Made by a program: the position numbers and the translations under genes
Source: CAZTAO01 sp964611645
GTDB lineage: Bacteria; Armatimonadota; UBA5829
Assembly (NCBI GenBank): GCA_964611645.1
Contig: CAZTAO010000032.1
Location: 1 to 53,252, forward strand
DNA: 53,252 nt
Reading direction: 5' to 3'
Part shown: positions 1-8,174 of the stretch, in pieces
Layout: each line of letters starts with the position of its first letter
Numbering within the stretch: the stretch's first letter is position 1
The notes under the pieces: generated by a model
Told to the model about the DNA's origin: nothing
The model's database searches: none
Seen by the model: the letters and a program-made list of their open reading frames with translations, nothing else

Positions 1-25
1 CCTCCAGGTAGGGACTACCTGGAGG
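1..25. other. Perfect 11-bp hairpin at window edge
   Basis: CCTCCAGGTAG and its exact reverse complement are separated by the 3-nt loop GGA. No T-run follows on either strand, so it is not a textbook intrinsic terminator. It may mark the 3' end of a gene lying outside the window. Confidence 0.5.
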
Positions 26-41
26 GATGACAGAGGAATAA

Positions 42-75
42 CCTCACCCCCCCTCTCCTGCGAGGATAGGGGGAG
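42..75. repeat. Degenerate copy of the CCCCTCACCCC intergenic repeat (family P2)
   Basis: It shares the CCTCACCCC...CCTCTCC...GGGGGAG layout of the six better copies in this window, but the stem is imperfect and the G-runs are merged. It is the only copy lying upstream of a plus-strand gene rather than just after a minus-strand stop codon. Confidence 0.5.
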
Positions 76-95
76 TAAATTGCCGGGAGGCAGCT

Positions 96-1052
96 ATGGA
101 AACAGTTGAATACGGGCAGTACGGACAGTGCTGCAGGATAACAAACGGAGACGCGGAAGTCTTCATAACCAGAGACTTCGGGCCAAGGATAATCTGCTAC
201 AGGCATCTGGATGGCAAGAACGCGCTTGGCGAACTTGGCAATGATGAGATGTCTTTCAAGACCGAGCTTGGCACGTGGCGTCCGCGTGGCGGTCACCGTC
301 TGTGGCACGCTCCCGAAGCCAGCCCCCGAAGCTATTGCCCGGACAATGATCCCGTTCTGGCGGACGAACTCGATGAGCTGACCGTGCGCTTCACCCAGAT
401 CCAGGAAAAGGTGACCGGTATCCAGAAGGACCTCATCGTGGCGATGGACGAGGCCGGGACTGGCGTCACCCTGGTCCACACCCTCACCAACAATGGCCCG
501 TGGCCGGTGCAGTTGGCTCCGTGGGCGCTGACGATAATGGCAACTGGTGGGACGGTGATCATTCCGCAGGAGCCATACGCGGACCACACCGAGTGCCTGG
601 ATCCCGCGAGGCCGCTGGTGCTTTGGCATTACACTAACCTCGGCGACCCCAGGATCAGCTTCGGCAAGGGGTTCATTCGGCTCAGGTGCGATGCGACGGT
701 CAAGGAAGCGTTCAAACTGGGCATCGGCAACAAGCAGGGCTGGGTAGGATACGCCAATAACAACCAGTTGTTCCTGAAGTTCGCTGAGTACGACGAGGAT
801 GCCACCTACCCCGACTACGGCTGCAACTTCGAGACTTTCACCAAGGCCGGCTTTGTGGAAGTGGAGTCGGTGGCGCCGCTGGATACCGTCGAGCCGGGAG
901 ACAGCGTGAGCTACATCGAGGACTGGGCGCTCTTCAAGGATTTCTCCCTGCCCAAGACCGACCAGGCCCTGGCAGAGGCGATCCAGCCGATCATAGAGTC
1001 ATTCTTTGAAGAAGATGAAGACGATTTGTGCGACTGCGAGATGTGCAGGTAG
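96..1052 (+). CDS. Conserved protein of aldose-epimerase-like/DUF4380 type
   Basis: This is a 318-aa soluble protein with no signal peptide. The ATG at 96 follows GGGAGG at a 5-nt spacing. The N-terminal pattern (acidic strand, then ITRDFGPRIICYRHLDGKNALGE) resembles the opening beta-strands of galactose-mutarotase-like/DUF4380 proteins, which read 'Gprii..G..N'. The WRPRGGHRLWHAPE segment near residue 70 fits the same fold. No catalytic residues can be assigned with confidence. The C-terminus is unusual: an acidic run (EEDEDD) followed by a CDCEMC cysteine cluster that could bind metal. It stands alone on the plus strand and converges with the sugar isomerase gene across a shared terminator. 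Membership of the sugar-processing group beside it is inferred from position only. Confidence 0.6.
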   Translation: METVEYGQYGQCCRITNGDAEVFITRDFGPRIICYRHLDGKNALGELGNDEMSFKTELGTWRPRGGHRLWHAPEASPRSYCPDNDPVLADELDELTVRFTQIQEKVTGIQKDLIVAMDEAGTGVTLVHTLTNNGPWPVQLAPWALTIMATGGTVIIPQEPYADHTECLDPARPLVLWHYTNLGDPRISFGKGFIRLRCDATVKEAFKLGIGNKQGWVGYANNNQLFLKFAEYDEDATYPDYGCNFETFTKAGFVEVESVAPLDTVEPGDSVSYIEDWALFKDFSLPKTDQALAEAIQPIIESFFEEDEDDLCDCEMCR

Positions 1053-1085
1053 GCTGAGAGCCACATTCTGCATAGTCGATGAAAC

Positions 1086-1120
1086 AGCGCCCTGGGCATA
1101 TGCTCGGGGCGCTTCTTTGT
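1086..1120 (+). terminator. Intrinsic terminator between convergent genes
   Basis: AGCGCCC at 1086-1092 pairs with GGGCGCT at 1107-1113. An inner 5-bp wobble-containing stem and an ATAT loop complete a 12-bp hairpin, followed by TCTTTGTTG. It lies 34 nt after the stop of the gene ending at 1052 and just before the convergent stop at 1135. Confidence 0.75.
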
Positions 1121-1134
1121 TGAGTCCAAGCCGC

Positions 1135-1995
1135 TTATAATAGCCTCTTCACAGCTTCCATAGAGAGCCTTGCGGCTACAGCGGGGTCGCCGCCGAGGAC
1201 TGTGTTGTAGTAGTTGAACGACTCGAACTCAACAGACAACCAGCCATCGTATCCCACCCCATCCAGCGCGGCGGTGAACGCTTTCCAGTCGACCATCCCC
1301 TCACCCAGAAGCGGAAACATGAAGCTCTCGCCGATTGTTCCTGGAACGCCGATGACGTCTTTCAGGTGGACGTGTTTAATGCGCTTGCCCCACTGCGAGA
1401 CGGCCCAGGGAATGTCGTTGCGGTATAGGGCGTAATGGGATGGGTCCATCACTATTCCGAGGTTCTTTGAACCGTAGCGGTCCATCAGAGGCAGTAGGGT
1501 GTAGTAGTCTTTGCAGAGCATCTCGAAGACGGCCTCAACCGCCAGGATGACCTTGTGCTTCTCGGCAAGCGGGATGAACTCATCGAATGCCCGCCAGACC
1601 ATCTCCCACGCCTGTCCCTGGGTAATGTCTATGCCAAGTCTGGGGGCAGAAGCATCCCACGGGGCGGGGCCGGTGAAGAGGTTGATCACCCCCACCCCGC
1701 AGTCGCCCGCCGCCTTGATGCACTCCTTGACCATTTCGACACGGTCAAGCCTGGCGCTCTCATTCAGACTGACCAGGTCCTGCTGCACCACTATGTCGCT
1801 GATCTCAAGTCCACGGGAATGGGTCTGTTCCACCAGATCGAGAAGCTGTTGGGGACTCTTCTCGCGTGGGTTGAAGTGGGCCATTGTCCACTCGACCCCC
1901 TGATATCCAGCATCCGCTAGTGAATCCAGGACCTGCGCCGGTTCCTGTGAGGCGAAACCGAGGTTCGTAACAAACGCTATCTTCCGGTCGCTCAT
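1135..1995 (-). CDS. Sugar phosphate isomerase/epimerase, xylose isomerase-like TIM barrel
   Basis: This 286-aa cytoplasmic protein of the AP-endonuclease-2 TIM-barrel family probably isomerises or epimerises a sugar or sugar acid. The expected metal-ligand set is visible: E154 (LAVEAV), D184 and H187 (VMDPSH), H208/H210 (HVHLKD) and E256 (LSVEFES). The GEGMVDW segment at 231-237 is also typical of the family. The start ATG overlaps the stop of the upstream glycosidase-like gene by 4 nt (ATGA), with GAGGGG 8 nt before it, so the two are translationally coupled. The family covers many substrates (inosose dehydratase, tagatose or fructose epimerases, hydroxypyruvate isomerase), and the substrate here is not recognisable. 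Confidence 0.85.
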   Translation of the reverse strand: MSDRKIAFVTNLGFASQEPAQVLDSLADAGYQGVEWTMAHFNPREKSPQQLLDLVEQTHSRGLEISDIVVQQDLVSLNESARLDRVEMVKECIKAAGDCGVGVINLFTGPAPWDASAPRLGIDITQGQAWEMVWRAFDEFIPLAEKHKVILAVEAVFEMLCKDYYTLLPLMDRYGSKNLGIVMDPSHYALYRNDIPWAVSQWGKRIKHVHLKDVIGVPGTIGESFMFPLLGEGMVDWKAFTAALDGVGYDGWLSVEFESFNYYNTVLGGDPAVAARLSMEAVKRLL

Positions 1996-3578
1996 TGACC
2001 AGACCCCTCAATGGGTGGGAAGAACGGCATATACTTGCCCGCAGGCGACATCGCCACTATCTGCTCCCCCACCCAATCGATTGTGTGTTTGACGTAGGCC
2101 ATGCTTTCAACCGTGCGTTTGCGCTCGGGAGTGAACGTAAGGACGACCTTACTCTTCTCACCGCTGCCTTGCACAAGCAGATATCCACCTACTCTGACCG
2201 GCTCCACCCTTGCGCCGTTCACGGTAAGATATACTTCTCCCACTCGGGCCGTGGGTTCTGCAACCAATAGAGGTTCACGCCCATCATAGGTAATCTCCAC
2301 TACACCCTCCATCGGCAGCTTTGTTCTTATTGTGCATTCCAGGTTTTCCTGATCCAAGAGCAGATGAACACGCAGACCCACAAAATCCTGATCAGCCATG
2401 GAGTCGTAAGCCTCGCACAGCCCGTCCACAGCCCCGGATGTGATGTCGTAGGTCATTATGGGGCAGGAGGCGTCGTAGAGGAGGTCGTTGGGGATCGGGA
2501 ATGAGAACCCGCCTTTGATTCTGGAAGCCATCTGGCGTTTGCTGTCTTCCGCGGCGTTCGCGTCGTCGGACATCCCGGACACGTCCACAAGCTGAGACGG
2601 CAGCAGGTGCGAGCGGAGAATCCTCTCGGCGATGGCGAAGTACTGAGGGTATCCCAGATGTCCCAGAGTCAAGGCAGCGCGGAGGATGTCGCCGGTGTTG
2701 TTGGACTCGCCTCTGGTGATCAGGCCTTTGGTCTCGGAGTAGGTGTCGCAGGTGTAGATGTGCAGCGACTCCATCGACCACCCGAAGCTGCTGTTGAACC
2801 TTGGGAGGCCGTTGTCGAAGATCAGCTTGGCCCTCGCGGCGACTTCGGCGTCGTTGGTGAGCAGAGCGTAGTCGCAGAGGCCAGCGAGCACGGCAGCGAT
2901 GGAGTGGCCGTGGGTCCCGGCGAGTTCCGTGATGGTCCCATAAGGAGTAAAACAGTTCGCCAACGCATACCGCGCCAGCCGCGAAACCAGTTCCAGCCCT
3001 GCTGCATCGTCGGACGCGCGATAGTAGCGCACCAATGCGTCCAGAGCGCGCCCCTCTTGCTCCGGTTGGCACTTGTATGGAAGCTCCACGGTAGCGGGCA
3101 GCAGATCAAGTTTGATTTGGCCCTCAACACCCACAAGACCAAGCGTCTTCCGCACCATCTTCCTCGCCAAGCCAGCCGATTTCGTGTCGCCGCGCTTGAT
3201 GAGGGCGGTGAGGGCGTGGAGGTTCTCGCGGATGTTGTGTAGGTGGACGAACCGCTTGCCGGTGGTATCGGAGGGTGTGCCGGGGAGGTCGTCTTCGCCG
3301 TCGAAGAGGTCATACAGATGCCCGGCAAGGGCCGATAGCACATCCCCGGGGACTTTCTCGCCGACTACGCGCTCCACCATACAGAGAGCGTGGATCGCCC
3401 GGCCAACATCGTGGCACTTGTCCCACGCCCCGCTATGGCCGAACGCCGTAAGCTCTCCGTCGGCCCAGCCGCAGTTCCAGTAGGGCAAGTGGTTCTGGGT
3501 CGGGGCCAGCCCGGCCAGGAGAGCGTTTTTGCCAAGCAGCATGCGCTCTTTCAGATCAACCGGCTCAAGGGAGTACAT
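1992..3578 (-). CDS. Six-hairpin glycosidase-like protein (DUF1680/GH127-like)
   Basis: This 528-aa protein lacks a signal peptide. The start is the ATG of MYSLEPVDL, preceded by GGAGGCGACGAT; the longer reading to 3647 has no ribosome site. The first roughly 370 residues are helical with repeated His/Trp/Asn-rich turns (NCGWADGEL, HLHNIRENLHAL, GTHGHSIAAVL, FGWSMESLHIYTCDTYSETKG), as in (alpha/alpha)6 barrels. The last roughly 150 residues look like a beta-sandwich. This layout matches GH127/DUF1680 beta-L-arabinofuranosidases and relatives, but I cannot point to a proven catalytic residue. It is the first gene of a pair with the sugar isomerase. A role in releasing or remodelling a glycoside feeding that isomerase is inferred. 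Confidence 0.6.
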   Translation of the reverse strand: MYSLEPVDLKERMLLGKNALLAGLAPTQNHLPYWNCGWADGELTAFGHSGAWDKCHDVGRAIHALCMVERVVGEKVPGDVLSALAGHLYDLFDGEDDLPGTPSDTTGKRFVHLHNIRENLHALTALIKRGDTKSAGLARKMVRKTLGLVGVEGQIKLDLLPATVELPYKCQPEQEGRALDALVRYYRASDDAAGLELVSRLARYALANCFTPYGTITELAGTHGHSIAAVLAGLCDYALLTNDAEVAARAKLIFDNGLPRFNSSFGWSMESLHIYTCDTYSETKGLITRGESNNTGDILRAALTLGHLGYPQYFAIAERILRSHLLPSQLVDVSGMSDDANAAEDSKRQMASRIKGGFSFPIPNDLLYDASCPIMTYDITSGAVDGLCEAYDSMADQDFVGLRVHLLLDQENLECTIRTKLPMEGVVEITYDGREPLLVAEPTARVGEVYLTVNGARVEPVRVGGYLLVQGSGEKSKVVLTFTPERKRTVESMAYVKHTIDWVGEQIVAMSPAGKYMPFFPPIEGSGQ

Positions 3579-3653
3579 ATCGTCGCCTCCTGGGCTTGTC
3601 TCATGGACTACTGATATACTAAGTCGGTCACATTGAGTCTGCCGCATGCTTCA

Positions 3654-3714
3654 CCCTGAACTTGTTTCAGGGTCTGTTCCCGATCGAGGCCAGATGCTGA
3701 AGCAAGTTCAGCAT
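3654..3714. repeat. Two consecutive intergenic hairpins of related sequence
   Basis: CCCTGAA (3654-3660) pairs with TTCAGGG (3666-3672) around CTTGT. ATGCTGAA (3694-3701) pairs with TTCAGCAT (3707-3714) around GCAAG. The loops are related as reverse complements, as in a diverged palindromic repeat. The pair lies 26 nt after the stop of the creatininase-family gene. Confidence 0.6.
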
Positions 3715-3739
3715 GACGTGTGCCACTTCCCTGAACTAC

Positions 3740-4522
3740 TTAGTAAGGGAAACGATCCGTGATCTCGGCGTTGTTGAACTCTACCAGGAACTTCGAGAAC
3801 TCGTCGACTACGGCTTCTGTTATCCTGCGGCCCTTTTCGGGGGTGGCCAGGCTTGGGTCGCCGCAACCGGAGTTGTTGGTAAAGAGGTGCCACGGATAGG
3901 CCAGGTGGATTTTGCCTTCGTTTATCGCGCTGAGGCTGGACTCGTTCGTCTCGCCCGCCGTCGCCCATTCCAGCTTCACAAGCTCGGGGAACAGGTGCAT
4001 CGCCACACTTGTTTCCCACTCGTGCGCGTGCCCGCCAGGTTTTTCCGAGTTCTCTTCGAGCGCCTTGGGGGCAAACTCCCACCAGTTTGCATAGAAGATG
4101 AAGATATCCCGGTCCGTGATCAGCTCCTGAAGGATGTGCTGGAACATGTTGCCGCCGTGGCCGTTTACCAGCACGAGTTTTCGGATGCCGTGCGCTTTGA
4201 GCGACATCACCACATCCCGGATGATCGACTCATAGGTCAGCGAACTCCAGTGGATGGTCATCGGGAACTTGATGAGTTCGACATTGCTGCCCGCGGTAAC
4301 TGGCGGCAGCATTACAACCTTGGCCCCGGCGTCCCAGGCCTTGGCGCAGGCAAGGTCGGCGATGGCTGTGCATGTGAGGGTGTCGGTGCCGTAGGGCAGG
4401 TGGTAGTTATGCGGCTCGGTCGACCCGAACGGCAGCAATGCCACCTCGAATCCCCCCTCGGTGTCCATTACGTCCTTGAGTGTGATATTGCTCAACCGCC
4501 AAGGTTTGCGTTCCACGTTCAT
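3740..4522 (-). CDS. Creatininase-family amidohydrolase
   Basis: This is a 260-aa cytoplasmic metal-dependent amidohydrolase of the creatininase family. The signature PFGSTEPHNYHLPYGTD gives likely metal ligands E36, H38, H41 and D47. NGHGGN at 120-125 supplies the second conserved motif, and a later HAHEWETS contributes a His/Glu pair. Family members hydrolyse creatinine or FAPy-type rings, or process peptides (MftE); the substrate here is unknown. It lies 14 nt downstream of the aminotransferase, so the two are probably co-transcribed. The ATG sits only 1 nt after GGAG, so the GTG two codons later (8-nt spacing) may be the true start. Its neighbours suggest it opens a cyclic or linear amide in an amino-sugar or amino-acid-like catabolic route. 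Confidence 0.85.
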   Translation of the reverse strand: MNVERKPWRLSNITLKDVMDTEGGFEVALLPFGSTEPHNYHLPYGTDTLTCTAIADLACAKAWDAGAKVVMLPPVTAGSNVELIKFPMTIHWSSLTYESIIRDVVMSLKAHGIRKLVLVNGHGGNMFQHILQELITDRDIFIFYANWWEFAPKALEENSEKPGGHAHEWETSVAMHLFPELVKLEWATAGETNESSLSAINEGKIHLAYPWHLFTNNSGCGDPSLATPEKGRRITEAVVDEFSKFLVEFNNAEITDRFPY

Positions 4523-4536
4523 TCTCCTTTGATGGC

Positions 4537-5904
4537 TCAGCCCAGGACTGAGTCTACGGCTTCCTCGAATACTTCAATCGACTCCCTCAGCGCGTCTTCC
4601 GGTATAGACAGCGGCGGCGCTATCTTCACGCACTCGCCCGCGATCCCGACCGGCGAGAACATAAGCAGGCCCCGATGCAGGCAGGCGACGTTGATGGCCA
4701 GGGCGGTGTCCGGATCGGGAGTCTTGGTTCCCGACTTCACGCACTGGATTCCAGCCACAAGCCCCATGCCGTGCATCACGCCGAGCCTATCCGGGTATTT
4801 GTCACGGATGCGCTGAAGCTCCGGAAGCAGTATCTCGCCCATCTTTGCAGCCCTGTCCGAGAGGTTCTCCCCTATCAGGACTTTCAGGTTTGCGACTGCG
4901 GCGGCAACCGGCAGCGGCGAGCCGGAGTGGGTGGATGTCATTGAGCCGGGGGCATATATATCCATGATGTCGCTGCGTCCGATGACTGCGGACAGCGGCA
5001 GTGATGACGATATGCCCTTGCCACAGGCGATAAGGTCCGGCTTGACCCCGTAGTGCTGGAAGCAGAACATCTTGCCGGTTCGGCCAAAACCGGACTGGAC
5101 TTCGTCGAAGCACATCACGATATCGTGTTTCCGGCAGAACTCCTGCATCCTCTGGGCGTATTCAACGGGCAGGAAGTCCGGCCCTACCCCCTGGTAGCTC
5201 TCCACCATAACCCCCGCTATCTCTTCAGGCTTCACATTCTGGTCTGCCAGGCTGGAGAGGAACAGGTCGAATGAGGTGTCCTCGTTCTTGAAGCCATCGG
5301 GGAACGGGACCTGGACAAACGTGCGGTCGCGGTCCACCATCCAGGTCTTCTGGCGATCCATCCCGCCGGCAAGTTGGCTGCCCATGGTGCGGCCGTGGAA
5401 GGCGTTCTTGAACGTGACGAAATACTTCTTCCTCGGCCCATACTTCTCGAAAGCGTAGGTCTTGCTAAGCTTGATGCAGTTTTCAGTGGCCTCGCTGCCT
5501 GTGCTCAGGATGAAGGAGCGGTAATTGGCAGGGTCCGGCGAGATGCTCCGCAGCAACTCGGCAAGCTCGGCACGCTTCTCGTGGACAAACACGTAGGAAG
5601 AGAGCAGGCCCTGGTCGATGATCTCGCGAAGCGCGTCCTTGATCTCCTCGCGGCCGTGGCCTATGTTGGAAACCAGCACGCAACTGGACCAATCGATCCA
5701 TCGGTTGCCCCAGGGATCGGACACCACCGACCCCTCGGCCTTGTGCCATATCACAGGCGGCTGCCCCATCATCGAGCGAGGTTCCGAGACCTTGAGCGAC
5801 TCAAAGATCGGCAGCGACTCCGGCACCGGGAGCTGCGTCCTGATTGTTCGGTACTTGGTTTGGACAGGACTCACGTCCTGCGGGATAAGCGAATACTCTG
5901 CCAT
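4537..5904 (-). CDS. Class III PLP-dependent aminotransferase
   Basis: This is a 455-aa omega-amino-acid aminotransferase-like enzyme (fold type I, class III). The motif order is correct: STGSEATENCIKLS at 134-147 for phosphate binding, NAFHGRT at 167-173, CFDEVQSGFGRTG at 265-277 containing the PLP-contacting D267, and LIACGKGISS with Schiff-base lysine K296. This class transfers amino groups from 4-aminobutyrate, ornithine, beta-alanine or amino-sugar derivatives. The sequence does not reveal which substrate applies. AGGAG precedes the ATG by about 9 nt. It is followed closely by the creatininase-family gene, and the upstream Gfo/Idh/MocA gene is 189 nt away across a P2 repeat. Together these suggest dehydrogenation, transamination and amide hydrolysis of one compound class. 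Confidence 0.88.
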   Translation of the reverse strand: MAEYSLIPQDVSPVQTKYRTIRTQLPVPESLPIFESLKVSEPRSMMGQPPVIWHKAEGSVVSDPWGNRWIDWSSCVLVSNIGHGREEIKDALREIIDQGLLSSYVFVHEKRAELAELLRSISPDPANYRSFILSTGSEATENCIKLSKTYAFEKYGPRKKYFVTFKNAFHGRTMGSQLAGGMDRQKTWMVDRDRTFVQVPFPDGFKNEDTSFDLFLSSLADQNVKPEEIAGVMVESYQGVGPDFLPVEYAQRMQEFCRKHDIVMCFDEVQSGFGRTGKMFCFQHYGVKPDLIACGKGISSSLPLSAVIGRSDIMDIYAPGSMTSTHSGSPLPVAAAVANLKVLIGENLSDRAAKMGEILLPELQRIRDKYPDRLGVMHGMGLVAGIQCVKSGTKTPDPDTALAINVACLHRGLLMFSPVGIAGECVKIAPPLSIPEDALRESIEVFEEAVDSVLG

Positions 5905-5972
5905 GGGTTATTACTCCTACTGCTTCCTGATTCGATGTTGGGTTGAGTGCTGTATTGCTGGAATAGTCACTT

Positions 5973-6014
5973 CCCCTCACCCCAGCCCTCTCCCCGGAGG
6001 CCGGGGAGAGGGAG
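5973..6014. repeat. CCCCTCACCCC intergenic repeat (family P2)
   Basis: A perfect 12-bp stem (CCCTCTCCCCGG / CCGGGGAGAGGG, loop AGG) is preceded on the plus strand by CCCCTCACCCCAG. Read on the minus strand it lies 81 nt after the stop of the Gfo/Idh/MocA gene and carries four G-runs. Confidence 0.8.
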
Positions 6015-6093
6015 GTTCTCGCCGACCCAGATCTTCTTCCCGATGACTGCGGCTGGTTCTCGCCGCGCCCATCGGACGCGGCTACAACTGGGA

Positions 6094-7365
6094 TCAGATA
6101 CCGGCGTGCCCGAGTTCTACGTGCGGGTTTTCCCCGTAGACTATCTTGACTGCGTCGCCGCCCCTGGCGATCGAGAGCCGCGCAGCCTCAACCACAAGCT
6201 CGTTGGCGCTGCTGTTGGCCGGGGTGGCAATGATGCCTCTGTCGTCGACGGTTTGGATGATCGCTCTTCGCCGCTCAAGAGAGGTCGCTTCGGACATCTC
6301 CGCGACTTCGCCCTCGATGGATTGCGCCATATTGATGGTCGCGGCGACCGAATCGAACCCGTAGCCAACAGGTTTGAAGCCAACGCCTTCCCAGGGCACC
6401 AGCTTGTAGAAATCGGGGTTGATGTAGTTGTGCTTCGTGCCGCCGATTCCCAGCCCCTCAAGATAGCAGTGGGTCGCGCCTCGGAACTGGTCATCGTGCT
6501 TGATCATCCCTGTCCGGCCATCGCCCTCGCAGAACATCGTGAGGCACTGCTCGTTGGAACCGGAGCCTTCGTCCGGGTAGCCCAGACCGTCGGTGACGCT
6601 CAGGAACGCTCCGTTCTCGTACCGCACGCGTCCGTTCGCCCACATATAACCCTCTTTGCCGTTGGGGAACTTGCCCTTGACCCCGATAACTGAGACCTCA
6701 ACCGGCTTGACACCGGTGATGAAGCTAACTAGATCGACGTAGTGGCAGCCGACGTAGGTGAATGGGTCGGAAGAGTCGACCGTAAACCAGTTCTGGAAGT
6801 TGGACAATCGATAGTAATACGGCTCGATCATCTTGGCTTCGCCTGCAACAAACTCCCCGAAGTGCCCTAGCCGGTAGTCCTTGCGCGCTATAAGGGAGCG
6901 GCGGTCGAACCTCTTGTGATACTCAACGCCGACAAACAGGCCTTTCTCATAGGCCAGCTTCTCAATCTCTACCGTGTGCGCGTACTTCAGCACCAACGGC
7001 TTCACGCACAGCACGTGCTGGTTGCACTCCAGCGCTTCCATCACAACGTCATAGTGCAGGTGGTCCGGCATTGCGACCACCACCACCTGGCGCGGCCGCA
7101 TCTTGCTGAGCACACTCTTGTAGAGGGCCGGATCGCACTTGTCCGCCGGTTCACTAAGTGACGGATATGCGGTGAAAGTCTGCCCGGGGAAGGCCTGCGC
7201 CATCTCAGGGCTATCTGCAAGGGCTTTAAGCGGGGGATTGTTGAGCGCGCAGACTGCTATGTCCCCCACGATCCCGGTTCGCTGGAGATGGTATATGGAT
7301 GGCAGGAGCAGATCGTTGGTGATCATGCCTCCGCCGACAATAGTGACATCGATGGGCTTGGCCAT
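6094..7365 (-). CDS. Gfo/Idh/MocA family oxidoreductase
   Basis: This is a 423-aa NAD(P)-dependent oxidoreductase. The Rossmann opening VTIVGGGMI begins at about residue 5 and is followed by a CVKPLVLK segment in the position of the family's usual EKP motif, with Val-Lys in place of Glu-Lys. Further on, YVGCHYVDLVSFITG matches the conserved His-containing helix of the C-terminal domain. Members oxidise or reduce sugars, inositols and sugar acids. AAAAGGAG precedes the chosen ATG at 7365; ten in-frame residues upstream have no ribosome site. It is probably the first gene of the group continuing to the aminotransferase and creatininase-family genes. The substrate is unknown. Confidence 0.85.
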   Translation of the reverse strand: MAKPIDVTIVGGGMITNDLLLPSIYHLQRTGIVGDIAVCALNNPPLKALADSPEMAQAFPGQTFTAYPSLSEPADKCDPALYKSVLSKMRPRQVVVVAMPDHLHYDVVMEALECNQHVLCVKPLVLKYAHTVEIEKLAYEKGLFVGVEYHKRFDRRSLIARKDYRLGHFGEFVAGEAKMIEPYYYRLSNFQNWFTVDSSDPFTYVGCHYVDLVSFITGVKPVEVSVIGVKGKFPNGKEGYMWANGRVRYENGAFLSVTDGLGYPDEGSGSNEQCLTMFCEGDGRTGMIKHDDQFRGATHCYLEGLGIGGTKHNYINPDFYKLVPWEGVGFKPVGYGFDSVAATINMAQSIEGEVAEMSEATSLERRRAIIQTVDDRGIIATPANSSANELVVEAARLSIARGGDAVKIVYGENPHVELGHAGI

Positions 7366-7670
7366 ATCTGAGGCTCCTTTTACTTCTTCGGGCAAGCGAA
7401 ACGACGCCGGTTAGCCCGGCGCCGCCAAGGAAAAGTCTATCACCAGCGAGGCTTGGAGGTCAAACCGCGGAGTTGGGTGACGGAGAGAGTTCAGTCTTGC
7501 GCGCACACCCTTCCGCCAGCCCTGAGTAGCCGCGAGGCGCTGCCCCGAGCGGAGCGAAGGGAACGAGCAGCGTATCGAAGGGCGGTTGCTCCGTTTGCCC
7601 GTGCTTCGATACTGCCTGCGCACCTACTCAGCACTAGCAGCATACTATTCCCGCGGAACTGAACTCACAC
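7366..7670. other. Non-coding stretch between yjbQ-like and Gfo/Idh genes
   Basis: The 305 bp hold no credible gene. The right half is a copy of the palindromic repeat family P1 (7519-7637). The left part (7396-7510) shows no promoter or hairpin I would defend. Confidence 0.6.
7519..7637. repeat. Palindromic repeat family P1, copy 1
   Basis: It begins AGCCCTGAGTAG and ends CTACTCAGCACTAG, with an inner GTATCGAAGG on the left and a CTTCGATAC on the right. Copies 2 and 3 at 15188 and 53089 share the ends and the core. This copy begins 34 nt after the stop of the YjbQ-like gene in the direction of transcription. Confidence 0.8.
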
Positions 7671-8084
7671 CTACTCCCCGATGATCTTGATGATCATTCT
7701 TTTCTTGCGGCGGCCGTCAAACTCGGCGTAGAAGACTGTCTGCCAGGGGCCGAGGTCCATCTGGCCGTTTGTGATCGGAATGATGACCTGGTGGTGCATG
7801 AGCAGGTTCTTGAGGTGGGCATGGCCGTTGTCTTCACCGGTGCGGTGGTGCTGGTAGTTGGGACCCTCCGGGGCCAACCGCTCAAGCATCTCCATTGCGT
7901 CATTGTGGATGCCTGGTTCGTTGTCGTTGACCCACACACCAGCCGTTATGTGCATAGCGGACACCAGCATAAAGCCCTCCCTGATGTTGCTGGCTCTCAA
8001 TGCACTCTCGCACTCCCCCATCACGTTCACAAGCTCCCGCCGGCTGGGCGTATTGAACCAGATATACTCGGTGTGGCTCTTCAT
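7671..8084 (-). CDS. YjbQ/UPF0047 family protein
   Basis: This is a 137-aa single-domain protein, the usual length for the YjbQ (UPF0047) family, which is associated with secondary thiamine-phosphate synthase activity. The family signature is clear: GHAHLKNLLMHH at about 87-98 followed by ITNGQMDLGPWQTVFYAEFDG at about 104-124. The central NYQHHRTGEDNGHAHL segment carries conserved His/Asp residues, probably at the active site. AGGAGGAATGTC gives a strong ribosome site for the ATG at 8084. It lies 90 nt downstream of the lipoprotein gene across a terminator, so it is probably transcribed separately. Its cellular role is not settled for the family. Confidence 0.9.
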   Translation of the reverse strand: MKSHTEYIWFNTPSRRELVNVMGECESALRASNIREGFMLVSAMHITAGVWVNDNEPGIHNDAMEMLERLAPEGPNYQHHRTGEDNGHAHLKNLLMHHQVIIPITNGQMDLGPWQTVFYAEFDGRRKKRMIIKIIGE

Positions 8085-8116
8085 GACATTCCTCCTAATG
8101 TTCCTGTAATCAACAA

Positions 8117-8150
8117 AGACGCCGGAAGGGTTCTTCCGGCGTCTACACCA
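8117..8150 (-). terminator. Intrinsic terminator after the lipoprotein gene
   Basis: A perfect 12-bp stem, AGACGCCGGAAG (8117-8128) with CTTCCGGCGTCT (8133-8144), closes a 4-nt loop. On the minus strand the stem is followed by TTGTTGATT. It separates the lipoprotein gene ending at 8175 from the YjbQ-like gene. Confidence 0.8.
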
Positions 8151-8174
8151 AGTTGCTATGTTGTCTGCCGCTGC

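Noticed and set aside
15..629. Long open frame on the minus strand opposite the first gene
   Set aside because: The protein has no recognisable features, and the plus-strand gene has a ribosome site and a family-like sequence.
3713..4816. Plus-strand open frame across the creatininase-family gene
   Set aside because: The minus-strand protein has a full set of family motifs. This frame is only its shadow.
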